Below are positions 1 through 5,715 of a stretch of DNA of 5,715 nucleotides, in pieces. The position numbers and the translations under genes are program-made. The DNA is from Syntrophaceae bacterium (lineage in GTDB: Bacteria > Desulfobacterota > Syntrophorhabdia > Syntrophorhabdales > WCHB1-27). The notes under the pieces were generated by a model. It did not search any database. It saw only the letters and a list, made by a program, of their open reading frames with translations, and had not been told where the DNA came from. The first letter of the stretch is position 1. Every line of letters starts with the position of its first letter. The DNA is taken from contig PLSJ01000233.1 of the NCBI GenBank assembly GCA_003165115.1, positions 5,110-10,824 on the forward strand, read 5' to 3'.

Positions 1-539
1 GCGGTCACCGTATGGATGCTCACCGCCCACGGTATGGAAAGGAGAATGAGGAACCGCACCCAGGGGAGAGGCAGCTCTTTTTTCTGCTCCGCGTCGAGGG
101 TGCACCAGCCGATGAGCAGGTTGAGGAGCAGATACCCGTTGAGCGCGATCATGTCCCAGAAGAGCAACGACCGGGGCGAAGGGTAAAGGATGAGGTTTAA
201 GGCACGGTCGGGCCGCCCGAGGTCGACGATGATGAAGAGGAGAGACATGATGACCGCGGGGACGGCGAGGAATTCGCCGAGTATCGTGATCCGCCCGAAC
301 TCCTTCACGTTGTGGAGGTAATAAGGGAGCACGACGGTGACCGCCGAGGCGGCAACGCCTACAAAGAACGTGAAATTCGCGATGTAGAGGCCCCAGGAGA
401 CATCGCGGCCGAGGCCCGTAACGGAGAGGCCGTGGCTCCATTGGTGGAGATAAGAGACAAAGCCGGCAACGGCGACAACGAGCAGAAAGAGGAGCCATGC
501 CCGGTAAATCTTGCCGCCGATCAGCGCCTTTTCAATCAT
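1..539 (-). CDS. dsrP: DsrP, NrfD-family membrane subunit of DsrMKJOP (partial, C-terminus beyond left edge)
   Basis: This is the integral membrane quinone-interacting subunit of the Dsr complex, of the NrfD/PsrC type, expected to exchange electrons between the menaquinone pool and DsrO. I translated it by hand: it begins [10 protein letters not shown] and stays open for 179 codons to the window edge. Hydrophobic stretches lie near residues 13-31, 48-74, 86-105, 124-146 and from 161 on, consistent with the first four to five helices of a protein that usually has about ten. NrfD-like features are [12 protein letters not shown] (residues 50-61), GEF (88-90), DLGRP (106-110) and the histidine at 176 in a PWAVSIHT stretch. 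The start is supported by a GGGAGG sequence 9 bases upstream. It follows dsrO after a 33-base gap. Roughly the second half of the protein is missing, so nothing can be said about its C-terminus. Confidence 0.93.
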   Translation of the reverse strand, partial: MIEKALIGGKIYRAWLLFLLVVAVAGFVSYLHQWSHGLSVTGLGRDVSWGLYIANFTFFVGVAASAVTVVLPYYLHNVKEFGRITILGEFLAVPAVIMSLLFIIVDLGRPDRALNLILYPSPRSLLFWDMIALNGYLLLNLLIGWCTLDAEQKKELPLPWVRFLILLSIPWAVSIHTVT

Positions 540-548
540 GGCCTCTCG

Positions 549-554
549 CCTCCC
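549..554 (-). promoter_or_regulatory. Ribosome binding site of dsrP
   Basis: GGGAGG on the minus strand, 9 bases before the ATG at 539. A second purine-rich GAGAGG (542-547) lies too close to the start to be the main site. It sits in the 33-base gap after the dsrO stop codon and supports the chosen dsrP start. Confidence 0.7.
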
Positions 555-572
555 ATAGCAGATATCCCATCG

Positions 573-1313
573 TTACGCGAGCAGATAAAACACCTTCGGC
601 CTCGTGCCCAGCTCAGGCTTTCTCTGTATCGCGGGCCGGGAGCGAAGCAGGCGAACCACCTGTGAGCGTTCGTCGTTTAAGTCCCCGAAGACGAGGCAGG
701 CCCCTTTGCACGCATCGACGCAGGCGGGCAGCAGGCCCCTGGCCAGTCGCTCGTCACAAAAGCTGCACTTTTCCACCACCCCTTTGGCGCGGGTCGGATA
801 CCCCTTATCGATGGCGTGAATAAAGGGCCTCGGGTCCTGCCAGTTGAAGCTCCTCGCGCCGTAGGGGCAAGCGGCCATGCAGTACCGGCAGCCGATGCAC
901 CGGTGGTAATCCATCATGACGATGCCGTCGTCTCTCCTGAAGGTCGCCTTTGTGGGGCAGACCGGCACGCAGGGAGGGTCCTCGCAGTGGTTGCAGAGGG
1001 CCGTAATCCGCCGCCCCTTGAACGCCTCCATATAGGCTGGCTGCTCGGGGAAAAGCGCGTGATAAGGGGAGGTCCATATCCATTTGATGCGCCTGGCTGC
1101 GTCGGGCATATCCGGCACGTTGTGGACGCGGTGGCATGCCTCTATGCACTCCGTGCACCCCTCTTTTTTGGCGCAGGCAAAAATGTCGACGACCATCGCC
1201 CATCTTTTCGGCGCTTTCCTGCCGGTCCCGTCGCTACCAATGAGTAGGTCGGCAGGTGCGACGAGGCTGAAGCCCGAGAGTGCCAGCAGCCGTAAGAATT
1301 CCCTTCTCGTCAT
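573..1313 (-). CDS. dsrO: DsrO, periplasmic ferredoxin-like iron-sulfur subunit of DsrMKJOP
   Basis: This 246-residue protein is the periplasmic electron-transfer subunit, thought to pass electrons between DsrP and DsrJ. The N-terminus MTRREFLRLLALSGF is a twin-arginine (Tat) signal, so it should be exported folded with its clusters. Cysteines form four groups: C47/C53/C56/C60, C107/C110/C115/C119, C139/C142/C145/C149 and C183/C186/C198/C202, with an extra C206. This is the arrangement of the NrfC/PsrB/DsrO family and could hold up to four [4Fe-4S] clusters. The first group has an unusual CX5CX2CX3C spacing. An in-frame start 12 codons upstream (1349) exists, but the start at 1313 is preferred: it puts the RR motif at the very N-terminus, has AAGGGAGG 9 bases upstream, and overlaps the dsrJ stop as ATGA. 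Confidence 0.95.
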   Translation of the reverse strand: MTRREFLRLLALSGFSLVAPADLLIGSDGTGRKAPKRWAMVVDIFACAKKEGCTECIEACHRVHNVPDMPDAARRIKWIWTSPYHALFPEQPAYMEAFKGRRITALCNHCEDPPCVPVCPTKATFRRDDGIVMMDYHRCIGCRYCMAACPYGARSFNWQDPRPFIHAIDKGYPTRAKGVVEKCSFCDERLARGLLPACVDACKGACLVFGDLNDERSQVVRLLRSRPAIQRKPELGTRPKVFYLLA

Positions 1314-1705
1314 CGCGCCGCGCCTCCCTTCTCGGGGAATGTATGGCACTCCCAGCAGCGGGGTTGCACCCGTACATAATCATGGCAGCGGTCGCAGAAG
1401 TCGGCTTTGTTCGAATGACAGCCGATGCACGTCGTCGTGAGGCTCATCACGTACTGCCTGCCGTTAGAGGCGACATAGGTGAGCCTGCCCTCGCGTACCA
1501 CGGCGTCTCTCCACTTCATCAACACGTCCACATGGTGCCGCCGCATGTACGCTGTAGGCTCGACGCACTCCTTTTCTCCCCCCGGCGGAGCCGCAAGCGT
1601 AGGAGGCCCGGATGCGCCTTTCCCGATCCGCGCGTAGATGAAAGGCGCCACGAGGCCCGCGAGAACGACCATGATGATGATCAGGACCAAAGGTTTGCTA
1701 TACAT
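1310..1705 (-). CDS. dsrJ: DsrJ, membrane-anchored periplasmic triheme cytochrome c of DsrMKJOP
   Basis: This 131-residue protein is the small multihaem c-type cytochrome subunit. Residues 5-24 form one hydrophobic helix with no obvious cleavage site, so it probably remains as a membrane anchor with the rest in the periplasm. Three CXXCH haem motifs are packed near the C-terminus: CIGCH (93-97), CDRCH (104-108) and CWECH (117-121), the number expected for DsrJ. A lone cysteine at residue 47 lies just after the anchor; in the purple sulfur bacterial homologue a cysteine in this region is an unusual axial haem ligand, and C47 is the only candidate here. The MRRHH stretch (54-58) offers further histidine ligands. 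The start at 1705 lies 37 bases after the dsrK stop with only a weak AGAGAA site upstream. A GTG at 1756 is in frame but would add a charged leader before the anchor. Confidence 0.95.
   Translation of the reverse strand: MYSKPLVLIIIMVVLAGLVAPFIYARIGKGASGPPTLAAPPGGEKECVEPTAYMRRHHVDVLMKWRDAVVREGRLTYVASNGRQYVMSLTTTCIGCHSNKADFCDRCHDYVRVQPRCWECHTFPEKGGAAR
1323..1330 (-). promoter_or_regulatory. Ribosome binding site of dsrO
   Basis: AAGGGAGG on the minus strand, 9 bases before the ATG at 1313 and inside the end of dsrJ. It decides between the start at 1313 and the longer in-frame frame opening at 1349, in favour of 1313. Confidence 0.75.
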
Positions 1706-1742
1706 TTTGTGTTCTCTGGCGACGCGCGACCGGCCCGTCCGG

Positions 1743-3332
1743 TCACAGGGGCTCACCCCTCAGGTTCGTCGTCCTCGACTCCCCCGTCATCACGAGGGCA
1801 TTGCCCACGAATTCGTGCACGCCGCCTACCTCGACCCCGGGGACCCAGTACTCGAGAAGGGGCGTCAGCGATGCCTTGTCGATCGCACACATGCAGGCCA
1901 CCATGTTTACCCCGTGCCGTTCGTGTACGTGCCTGACCGCATTGGCCCGCGGGTAGCCGCCGCGCAGCCTCATTTCCAGGTTCTCGTCGGCGCCCAGGCC
2001 CGCCCCGCTCCCGCAGCAGAACGTCTTTTCCCTTATCGTGTTTTCCGGCATCTCGTAGACATGGTTGGCGACGTTCCTGAGGATGAACCGCGGTTCTTCA
2101 AAGAGTCCCATGGCGCGGGCCGGGTTGCAGGAATCATGATACGTGATCCGGACCTTATCGTTCCTCGACGGGTCGAGCTTCAATGCGCCGTGTTTTATGA
2201 GGTCCGCCGTAAATTCGGCGATATGGACCATCCTGGTCGACCGGGCGTTCTCGAACCGCGTCCCCGTGATGGGCGACACGGGTTCTTCCAGGAAATCGGC
2301 CGGCCCGTTCAGGGTGTCCATGTACTGGTGGAGGACGCGCCACATGTGGCCGCACTCTCCTCCGAGCACCCACTTCACGCCGAGTCTTTTGGCCTCAGCA
2401 TAGATCTTCGCATTGAGGCGTTTGGCGAGCTCGGTCGAATGGAAGAGGCCGAAGTTGCCTCCCTCCGAGGCATAGGTGCTCCATGTGTAGTCCAGGCCGA
2501 TTTCATGAAAGAGTGCGAGGTAGCCGAGGAGGGTGAACCAGTGAGGGCTTGCGAAGAAATCCGCGGAAGGGGCGACAAAAAGTATCTCGGCGCCCTTCTT
2601 GTTGATAGGCAGGTCCACCGTCAGACCCGTGATGTCCTTCAGCTCGTCCACGGCAAACTGGAGGGTCTCTTTCATCGCGTGCGGCGGAATGCCCAGATGG
2701 TTCCCTGTCCTGAAGCAGTTGGAGGCCGGCTCGACGACCCACTGGATATTGATCCCCACGAGGTTCAACAGCTCGCGCGCCATCATGGTGATCTCGGCCG
2801 TATCTATGCCGTAGGGGCAATAAACGGAACAACGCCGGCACTCGGAGCACTGGAAAAAGTAGTAGAACCACTCTTTCAGTACCTCTTCGGTGAGGTCCCT
2901 GGCGCCGGCAAGACGACCGAAAACACGCCCCGCCGTGGTGAAGTACCGGCGGTAGACGGAGCGCAGAAGCTCCGCGCGGAGCACGGGCATGTTCCTCGGG
3001 TCGCCCGAGCCGATAAAGTAATGGCATTTGTCGGCGCAGGCGCCGCACCGCACGCAGATATCGAGATAGAGCCTGAAGGAGCGGTGCCGTTTGAGGAGCG
3101 TCTCCATCCCTTCGAGGATGATCTCCTTCCAATTCTCGGGAAGCTTCCAGTCAGGGTCCGTGGGCTGCCATTCCCGCTGGTTGGGCAGGCCAAGGTATTT
3201 CTGGTGCTTCAACGGCGCGCCGTAGCAGTATGTCCCTTTCCTGAAGGTCACTGAAGGCTCCGCCCAGTCTCGTGCGGCAGGCTCATAGCTGACGTTCAGC
3301 AGCTCTTCCTGTTTCAGTTTGTCTTCAGCCAT
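1743..3332 (-). CDS. dsrK: DsrK, cytoplasmic HdrD-like catalytic subunit of DsrMKJOP
   Basis: This 529-residue protein is the subunit believed to act on the DsrC disulfide/trisulfide at the cytoplasmic face, bound to DsrM. Two [4Fe-4S] ferredoxin motifs are plain: C93/C96/C99/C103 (CVRCGACADKC) and C162/C165/C168/C172 (CSECRRCSVYC). The C-terminal half is of the heterodisulfide-reductase CCG type: GGECGH with C327, HDSCNPAR with C402, the FCCGSGAG pair C439/C440, and CMC at C480/C482. This set would bind one noncubane [4Fe-4S] cluster; the second CCG-type site of HdrB/HdrD is reduced to C327. The last motif is CXC, not the CXXC of the classical signature. No membrane helix is seen. The start at 3332 has AGGAG 5 bases upstream, and the gene follows dsrM after 22 bases. 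Confidence 0.96.
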   Translation of the reverse strand: MAEDKLKQEELLNVSYEPAARDWAEPSVTFRKGTYCYGAPLKHQKYLGLPNQREWQPTDPDWKLPENWKEIILEGMETLLKRHRSFRLYLDICVRCGACADKCHYFIGSGDPRNMPVLRAELLRSVYRRYFTTAGRVFGRLAGARDLTEEVLKEWFYYFFQCSECRRCSVYCPYGIDTAEITMMARELLNLVGINIQWVVEPASNCFRTGNHLGIPPHAMKETLQFAVDELKDITGLTVDLPINKKGAEILFVAPSADFFASPHWFTLLGYLALFHEIGLDYTWSTYASEGGNFGLFHSTELAKRLNAKIYAEAKRLGVKWVLGGECGHMWRVLHQYMDTLNGPADFLEEPVSPITGTRFENARSTRMVHIAEFTADLIKHGALKLDPSRNDKVRITYHDSCNPARAMGLFEEPRFILRNVANHVYEMPENTIREKTFCCGSGAGLGADENLEMRLRGGYPRANAVRHVHERHGVNMVACMCAIDKASLTPLLEYWVPGVEVGGVHEFVGNALVMTGESRTTNLRGEPL

Positions 3333-3337
3333 CGCGG

Positions 3338-3342
3338 CTCCT
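3338..3342 (-). promoter_or_regulatory. Ribosome binding site of dsrK
   Basis: AGGAG on the minus strand, 5 bases before the ATG at 3332, lying within the 22-base gap between the dsrM stop and dsrK. Confidence 0.65.
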
Positions 3343-3354
3343 GTCTTGCGGTTC

Positions 3355-4341
3355 TCACTTCTTCTCCACGGGGATGCCCGCCTCGATCATCGCCTCCCTG
3401 AACTCGTCCTCATATTCCTCGTAGGTATGCACCTTTACCGGATAGTCCCAGGGGTTGACATGGCGCCTCATGCGGCTGTCGTTCCTCAGGTTCCTTGTGG
3501 GGCTCAAAAAGACCCCGGCCGCGTGCATCAGCTTGCTGAAAGGAAAATACGCAACGAGGATGGACACGAGGAAAAGGTGGATGGAGAAAAAAGCGCCCGG
3601 ATGAGCGGATACGACCGGACAGAAGCTCACGAGCCCCATGGCCATCTCTTTCACCCGCTCGACGTCCGTCTTGAAGAAATGGCGCATGAGCACCCCGGAG
3701 AGGAGGACCGCAGCGATGAGAAAGAGGGCGAAGTAATCGGCAGGCAACGAGATAACCCGCATCTGGGGCGAAAGAGCCCTTCGCGCGAAAAGGTACGTGA
3801 CCGCGGCGAGTATGAAGACGTCGCTCACGTAGGTCACGGGGACACCGATCTCGAAGAAGCCGTCGAGTCCCTGGAGCGCGGCGATACCGGGAAGGACCGG
3901 TTCGGTGAAGAAGCGCAGATGCCGGAAAAGGATGACCGCCAGGGACCAGTGGAAAAGGAGTCCGCCGAGCCAGAGGTAGCGCTTCGGGCTGAAGATCAGC
4001 TTTCCGGCGCCTTTGATCTCTACCCTCTCGTTCCCCCAGAGGGAGCGGAACAGGAGGACCTCGAGCGCCATGCGACCGATTACCCAGGGGGTGCTCGTGG
4101 GGCTTCCGAGTCTATCCTGCCTGATCCACGGAAGGGATTGCTGCTGCCCGCAGGTCGTGGGGATGCAGAAGGGAACGGGCGAGGCTGACCATCCGATAGC
4201 CCGGAAGAGAAAGCCAAGGACAAACACGGCGAGCGCCGCGTACGGGATTATCACCGCAAAGAGCAGGCTCGTGTTTCCGACGACGCCGCCGGCCCACCCG
4301 ACGGCGGCAAGGAGCAGAACGGAAAGCAGCGCGTACGTCAT
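3355..4341 (-). CDS. dsrM: DsrM, NarI-like dihaem cytochrome b subunit of DsrMKJOP
   Basis: This 328-residue membrane protein carries electrons between the menaquinone pool and DsrK. Hydrophobic segments lie near residues 2-18, 25-47, 122-144, 165-186, 202-220 and 247-269. Histidines H131 and H141 (10 apart) and H255 and H273 (18 apart) repeat the spacing of the four haem b ligands in nitrate reductase NarI, so two b haems are expected. The loop between helices 2 and 3 contains PFCIPTTCGQQQSLPWIR (57-74), a stretch I recognise as typical of DsrM in sulfate reducers and absent from NarI. The C-terminal tail (about 280-328) is hydrophilic and charged and probably contacts DsrK. The ATG overlaps the stop of the preceding RsbRD-N gene as ATGA, with only a G-rich stretch as ribosome site, so translation is probably coupled. 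Confidence 0.95.
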   Translation of the reverse strand: MTYALLSVLLLAAVGWAGGVVGNTSLLFAVIIPYAALAVFVLGFLFRAIGWSASPVPFCIPTTCGQQQSLPWIRQDRLGSPTSTPWVIGRMALEVLLFRSLWGNERVEIKGAGKLIFSPKRYLWLGGLLFHWSLAVILFRHLRFFTEPVLPGIAALQGLDGFFEIGVPVTYVSDVFILAAVTYLFARRALSPQMRVISLPADYFALFLIAAVLLSGVLMRHFFKTDVERVKEMAMGLVSFCPVVSAHPGAFFSIHLFLVSILVAYFPFSKLMHAAGVFLSPTRNLRNDSRMRRHVNPWDYPVKVHTYEEYEDEFREAMIEAGIPVEKK

Positions 4342-4877
4342 CCCACGCCCCCGCCCATGGCCCTCATCAGCTTAAGCAGCCTCTCTTTCTCCGCCCTCAT
4401 TTCCCTGATCCTTATGTCGTCTATCCGCTTTTTGCAGGCGACGTAAAGGTCAATTGCGACGAGCATGGCCTCGTCGAGCCGCGACTCCATGTCCAGCAAA
4501 CGCCCGAGGCCGGTTTTCTCCACGACCATGGGCGACAGCTCATGGCGGATGGCCTTCTTCATGGCGTCGACAAAGGAGAGCGCCCGTGACGGCGGGAAAT
4601 CCTGGACGGCCCTTATCCGCACGATATCGCTCAAGGCATCTTCCGTTCTTTCCCGCTCCATGCCGGTCGCCGCAATCAGGAAAAGCGCCTCCCCGGTCCG
4701 GTTAAGCACCTGGCCCAGGGGGTTGCAGAACGGGTCCTCTTCCGACGTCAAAAAAGCGCGCGTTTCGGCCGCATAGGTCTCCAGGACCGCTCGACGCCAC
4801 TGCCCGAGGATCGCCTCTTTTCTGCTTGAGAGCACCTGCTCCAACGCTGTACCCGCCGACCGCGCGTCTTGCGTCAC
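4338..4877 (-). CDS. RsbRD N-terminal-domain protein preceding dsrM
   Basis: This 179-residue soluble protein resembles the RsbRD N-terminal domain, a globin-like helical sensor fold found at the front of RsbR-type stressosome proteins. Supporting signs are the N-terminal stretch with RKEAILGQWRRAVLETY (19-35), an FCNPLGQVL segment (50-58) and the DIVRIRAVQDF motif (84-94), followed by KKAIRHEL. The rest is helical and ends in a charged segment (about 145-175) that could form a coiled coil. There is no STAS, kinase or DNA-binding domain, so it is a stand-alone sensor-type domain. I know of such genes next to dsrM in sulfate reducers, but their function is unproven; a regulatory or assembly role for the Dsr complex is inference. 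It starts with GTG, supported by GAGGTGA 7 bases upstream, and lies 40 bases after the upstream iron-sulfur gene. Confidence 0.85.
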   Translation of the reverse strand: MTQDARSAGTALEQVLSSRKEAILGQWRRAVLETYAAETRAFLTSEEDPFCNPLGQVLNRTGEALFLIAATGMERERTEDALSDIVRIRAVQDFPPSRALSFVDAMKKAIRHELSPMVVEKTGLGRLLDMESRLDEAMLVAIDLYVACKKRIDDIRIREMRAEKERLLKLMRAMGGGVG

Positions 4878-4884
4878 GGGCTTA

Positions 4885-4891
4885 TCACCTC
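4885..4891 (-). promoter_or_regulatory. Strong ribosome binding site of the RsbRD-N gene
   Basis: GAGGTGA on the minus strand, a 7-base match to the anti-Shine-Dalgarno complement, 7 bases before the GTG start at 4877. It is among the best ribosome sites in the window and makes the GTG start convincing. It lies in the 40-base gap after the stop of the DsrK-like gene. Confidence 0.75.
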
Positions 4892-4917
4892 ATGGTCCTT
4901 GCCCTTCTTCCGGTCCA

Positions 4918-5715
4918 TCAGTGGAACTCCCATTCAATAAACGGCTTCTCCAAGTCGGCCATCGCGTTGACGATCAGCTCGACGAGTCCGCCGTACATTA
5001 TGCCGCTTTTCTCCCACGCGCCATAATACTCGATGCTGTCTCTCAGAAGGCCTTTGCAGTTCGAACAGGGGGCGCACACGTATTTTTTCACCTCCGGACC
5101 GGGGCTATCCGCGAAGGCATCTATAATCTGCTTCATCTTCATCCTCGCCGCGATGCCGCTGCGCCAGTCGGGGAAATTCATGGATTGCATGATCGCGAAG
5201 CCGCTGCCCCCGCCGCAGCAATAGTTTTCCACGCCGTGGGGCTCCATCTCCCTGAATTGGGGGCAGATAGCCCTTAATATCCTGCGCTGCGGCTCGACGA
5301 TCCCCATGATCCTCACCATGTTGCAGGGGTCGTGGAGGGTCACGGGGAAGGCGTTCCGGCTCGGGTCGAGTTTCAGTGTGCCGTTGCAGACGAGGTCCTC
5401 CAGGAGGGGCAGGGCGCTGACCCGCGGTATGTTTAGGTCCCCTGTGAGGATGCGGTCCGCGATGACCATGAGCGCCTTGTGCGAATGGCCGCACTCGCCC
5501 ACGCATATTTTCTTCACCCCGAGCCGTTTGGCCGCCTCGGCGTGGTGCACCGCGACCCGCGCCGCCTGGATGTCGTCATACCATATGCCGTAGTTGACCG
5601 CGTCGTAGCCGACCAGGTCGCTTGAGAGGGTCCAGTCTATCCCGGCTGCGTCGAAGAGGACCGCGAAGGCTTCCGGGTTTTCCGGCCACGCGAGGAATTC
5701 GCCCGCGTTGTGCAC
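4918..5715 (-). CDS. DsrK/HdrD-like CCG-domain iron-sulfur protein (partial, N-terminus beyond right edge)
   Basis: The 265 visible residues match the C-terminal half of the DsrK encoded downstream, from about DsrK residue 255 on. Shared segments include RLGVK, GECGH (73-77), LKLDPSRN (114-121) and HDPCN against HDSCN. It is therefore a DsrK paralogue and probably uses a noncubane [4Fe-4S] cluster in thiol/disulfide chemistry. Cysteines are C71, C75, C131, C166/C167 (YCCGGGSGF), C214, C217 and C220 (CAPCSNC), giving a full CCG signature with CXXC, unlike DsrK. The frame is open to the edge; the first codon there is GTG, but the alignment shows it is internal, so an N-terminal half, perhaps with ferredoxin motifs, should lie outside. 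Its substrate is unknown. It could be a second DsrC- or heterodisulfide-type reductase subunit, or a TmcB-like protein. Confidence 0.87.
   Translation of the reverse strand: MHNAGEFLAWPENPEAFAVLFDAAGIDWTLSSDLVGYDAVNYGIWYDDIQAARVAVHHAEAAKRLGVKKICVGECGHSHKALMVIADRILTGDLNIPRVSALPLLEDLVCNGTLKLDPSRNAFPVTLHDPCNMVRIMGIVEPQRRILRAICPQFREMEPHGVENYCCGGGSGFAIMQSMNFPDWRSGIAARMKMKQIIDAFADSPGPEVKKYVCAPCSNCKGLLRDSIEYYGAWEKSGIMYGGLVELIVNAMADLEKPFIEWEFH

Noticed and set aside
312..665. Plus-strand frame at the left end as a possible gene
   Set aside because: It is opposite the start of dsrP and the end of dsrO. The minus-strand reading gives a convincing NrfD-family membrane protein.
1314..1349. Longer N-terminus for DsrO starting at 1349
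   Set aside because: It would place 12 residues before the Tat signal and overlap dsrJ by 40 bases, while the start at 1313 has a good ribosome site and an ATGA junction.
1706..1756. Longer N-terminus for DsrJ from GTG at 1756
   Set aside because: It adds a 17-residue charged stretch before the membrane anchor and overlaps the end of dsrK, whereas the ATG at 1705 gives a normal short signal-anchor start. The weak ribosome site leaves slight doubt.
1638..3254. A 538-codon plus-strand open frame opposite dsrK and dsrJ
   Set aside because: It lies antisense to dsrK, whose cluster motifs and family match are unmistakable. Its translation is rich in R, G, P, H and V with no recognisable domain, which is typical of antisense frames in GC-rich coding DNA.
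3319..4188. A 289-codon plus-strand open frame opposite dsrM
   Set aside because: It is antisense to the clear membrane protein DsrM, and its charged, low-complexity product is what the complement of hydrophobic codons gives. No ribosome site or domain supports it.
4878..4917. Promoter or terminator in the 40-base gap before the RsbRD-N gene
   Set aside because: The gap holds a ribosome site, and I see no inverted repeat followed by a T run and no convincing -35/-10 pair, so readthrough from the upstream gene is the simpler reading.
5713..5715. GTG at the right edge as the true start of the DsrK-like gene
   Set aside because: Alignment with DsrK shows that this point falls in the middle of the protein, so the codon is most likely an internal valine and the gene continues outside the window.

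Overview
All the genes I can support lie on the minus strand, and the layout reads right to left as one tightly packed operon. The core is dsrMKJOP, the membrane complex of dissimilatory sulfur metabolism. In transcription order the window holds: the C-terminal part of a DsrK/HdrD-like iron-sulfur protein (5715 to 4918, cut by the right edge); a small RsbRD-N-domain protein (4877 to 4338); dsrM (4341 to 3355); dsrK (3332 to 1743); dsrJ (1705 to 1310); dsrO (1313 to 573); and the first 179 codons of dsrP (539 to 1, cut by the left edge).

The organism is most likely a GC-rich sulfate- or sulfite-reducing bacterium, probably of the Desulfobacterota (former Deltaproteobacteria) or a related lineage. 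This is inferred from the complete MKJOP order, the long DsrM with a conserved-looking cytoplasmic loop and tail, and an RsbRD-N gene in front of dsrM. No dsrEFH or dsrL gene, which would point to a sulfur oxidiser, is visible, but the window shows only part of the locus. Taxonomy cannot be fixed from the sequence alone.

The genes form a transmembrane redox chain. DsrP (NrfD-type quinone-interacting membrane protein), DsrO (periplasmic Tat-exported ferredoxin-like protein) and DsrJ (periplasmic membrane-anchored triheme cytochrome c) form the outer module. DsrM (NarI-like dihaem b protein) and DsrK (cytoplasmic HdrD-like catalytic subunit) form the inner module. In sulfate reducers the complex is understood to link the menaquinone pool to reduction of the DsrC trisulfide made by DsrAB. 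The two genes upstream of dsrM are the less ordinary part: a second DsrK-like protein with a fuller cysteine motif than DsrK itself, and a stand-alone domain otherwise known from stress-response regulators.

Gaps between genes are 40 bases or fewer, and two junctions are ATGA stop/start overlaps (4338-4341 and 1310-1313), so translation is probably coupled. I see no promoter, terminator, RNA gene, mobile element, CRISPR array or notable repeat. The operon promoter must lie beyond the right edge. The many plus-strand open frames are antisense shadows of these genes. I find no new system here; the points worth checking are the paralogue and RsbRD-N pair and the cysteine differences between the two DsrK-like proteins.
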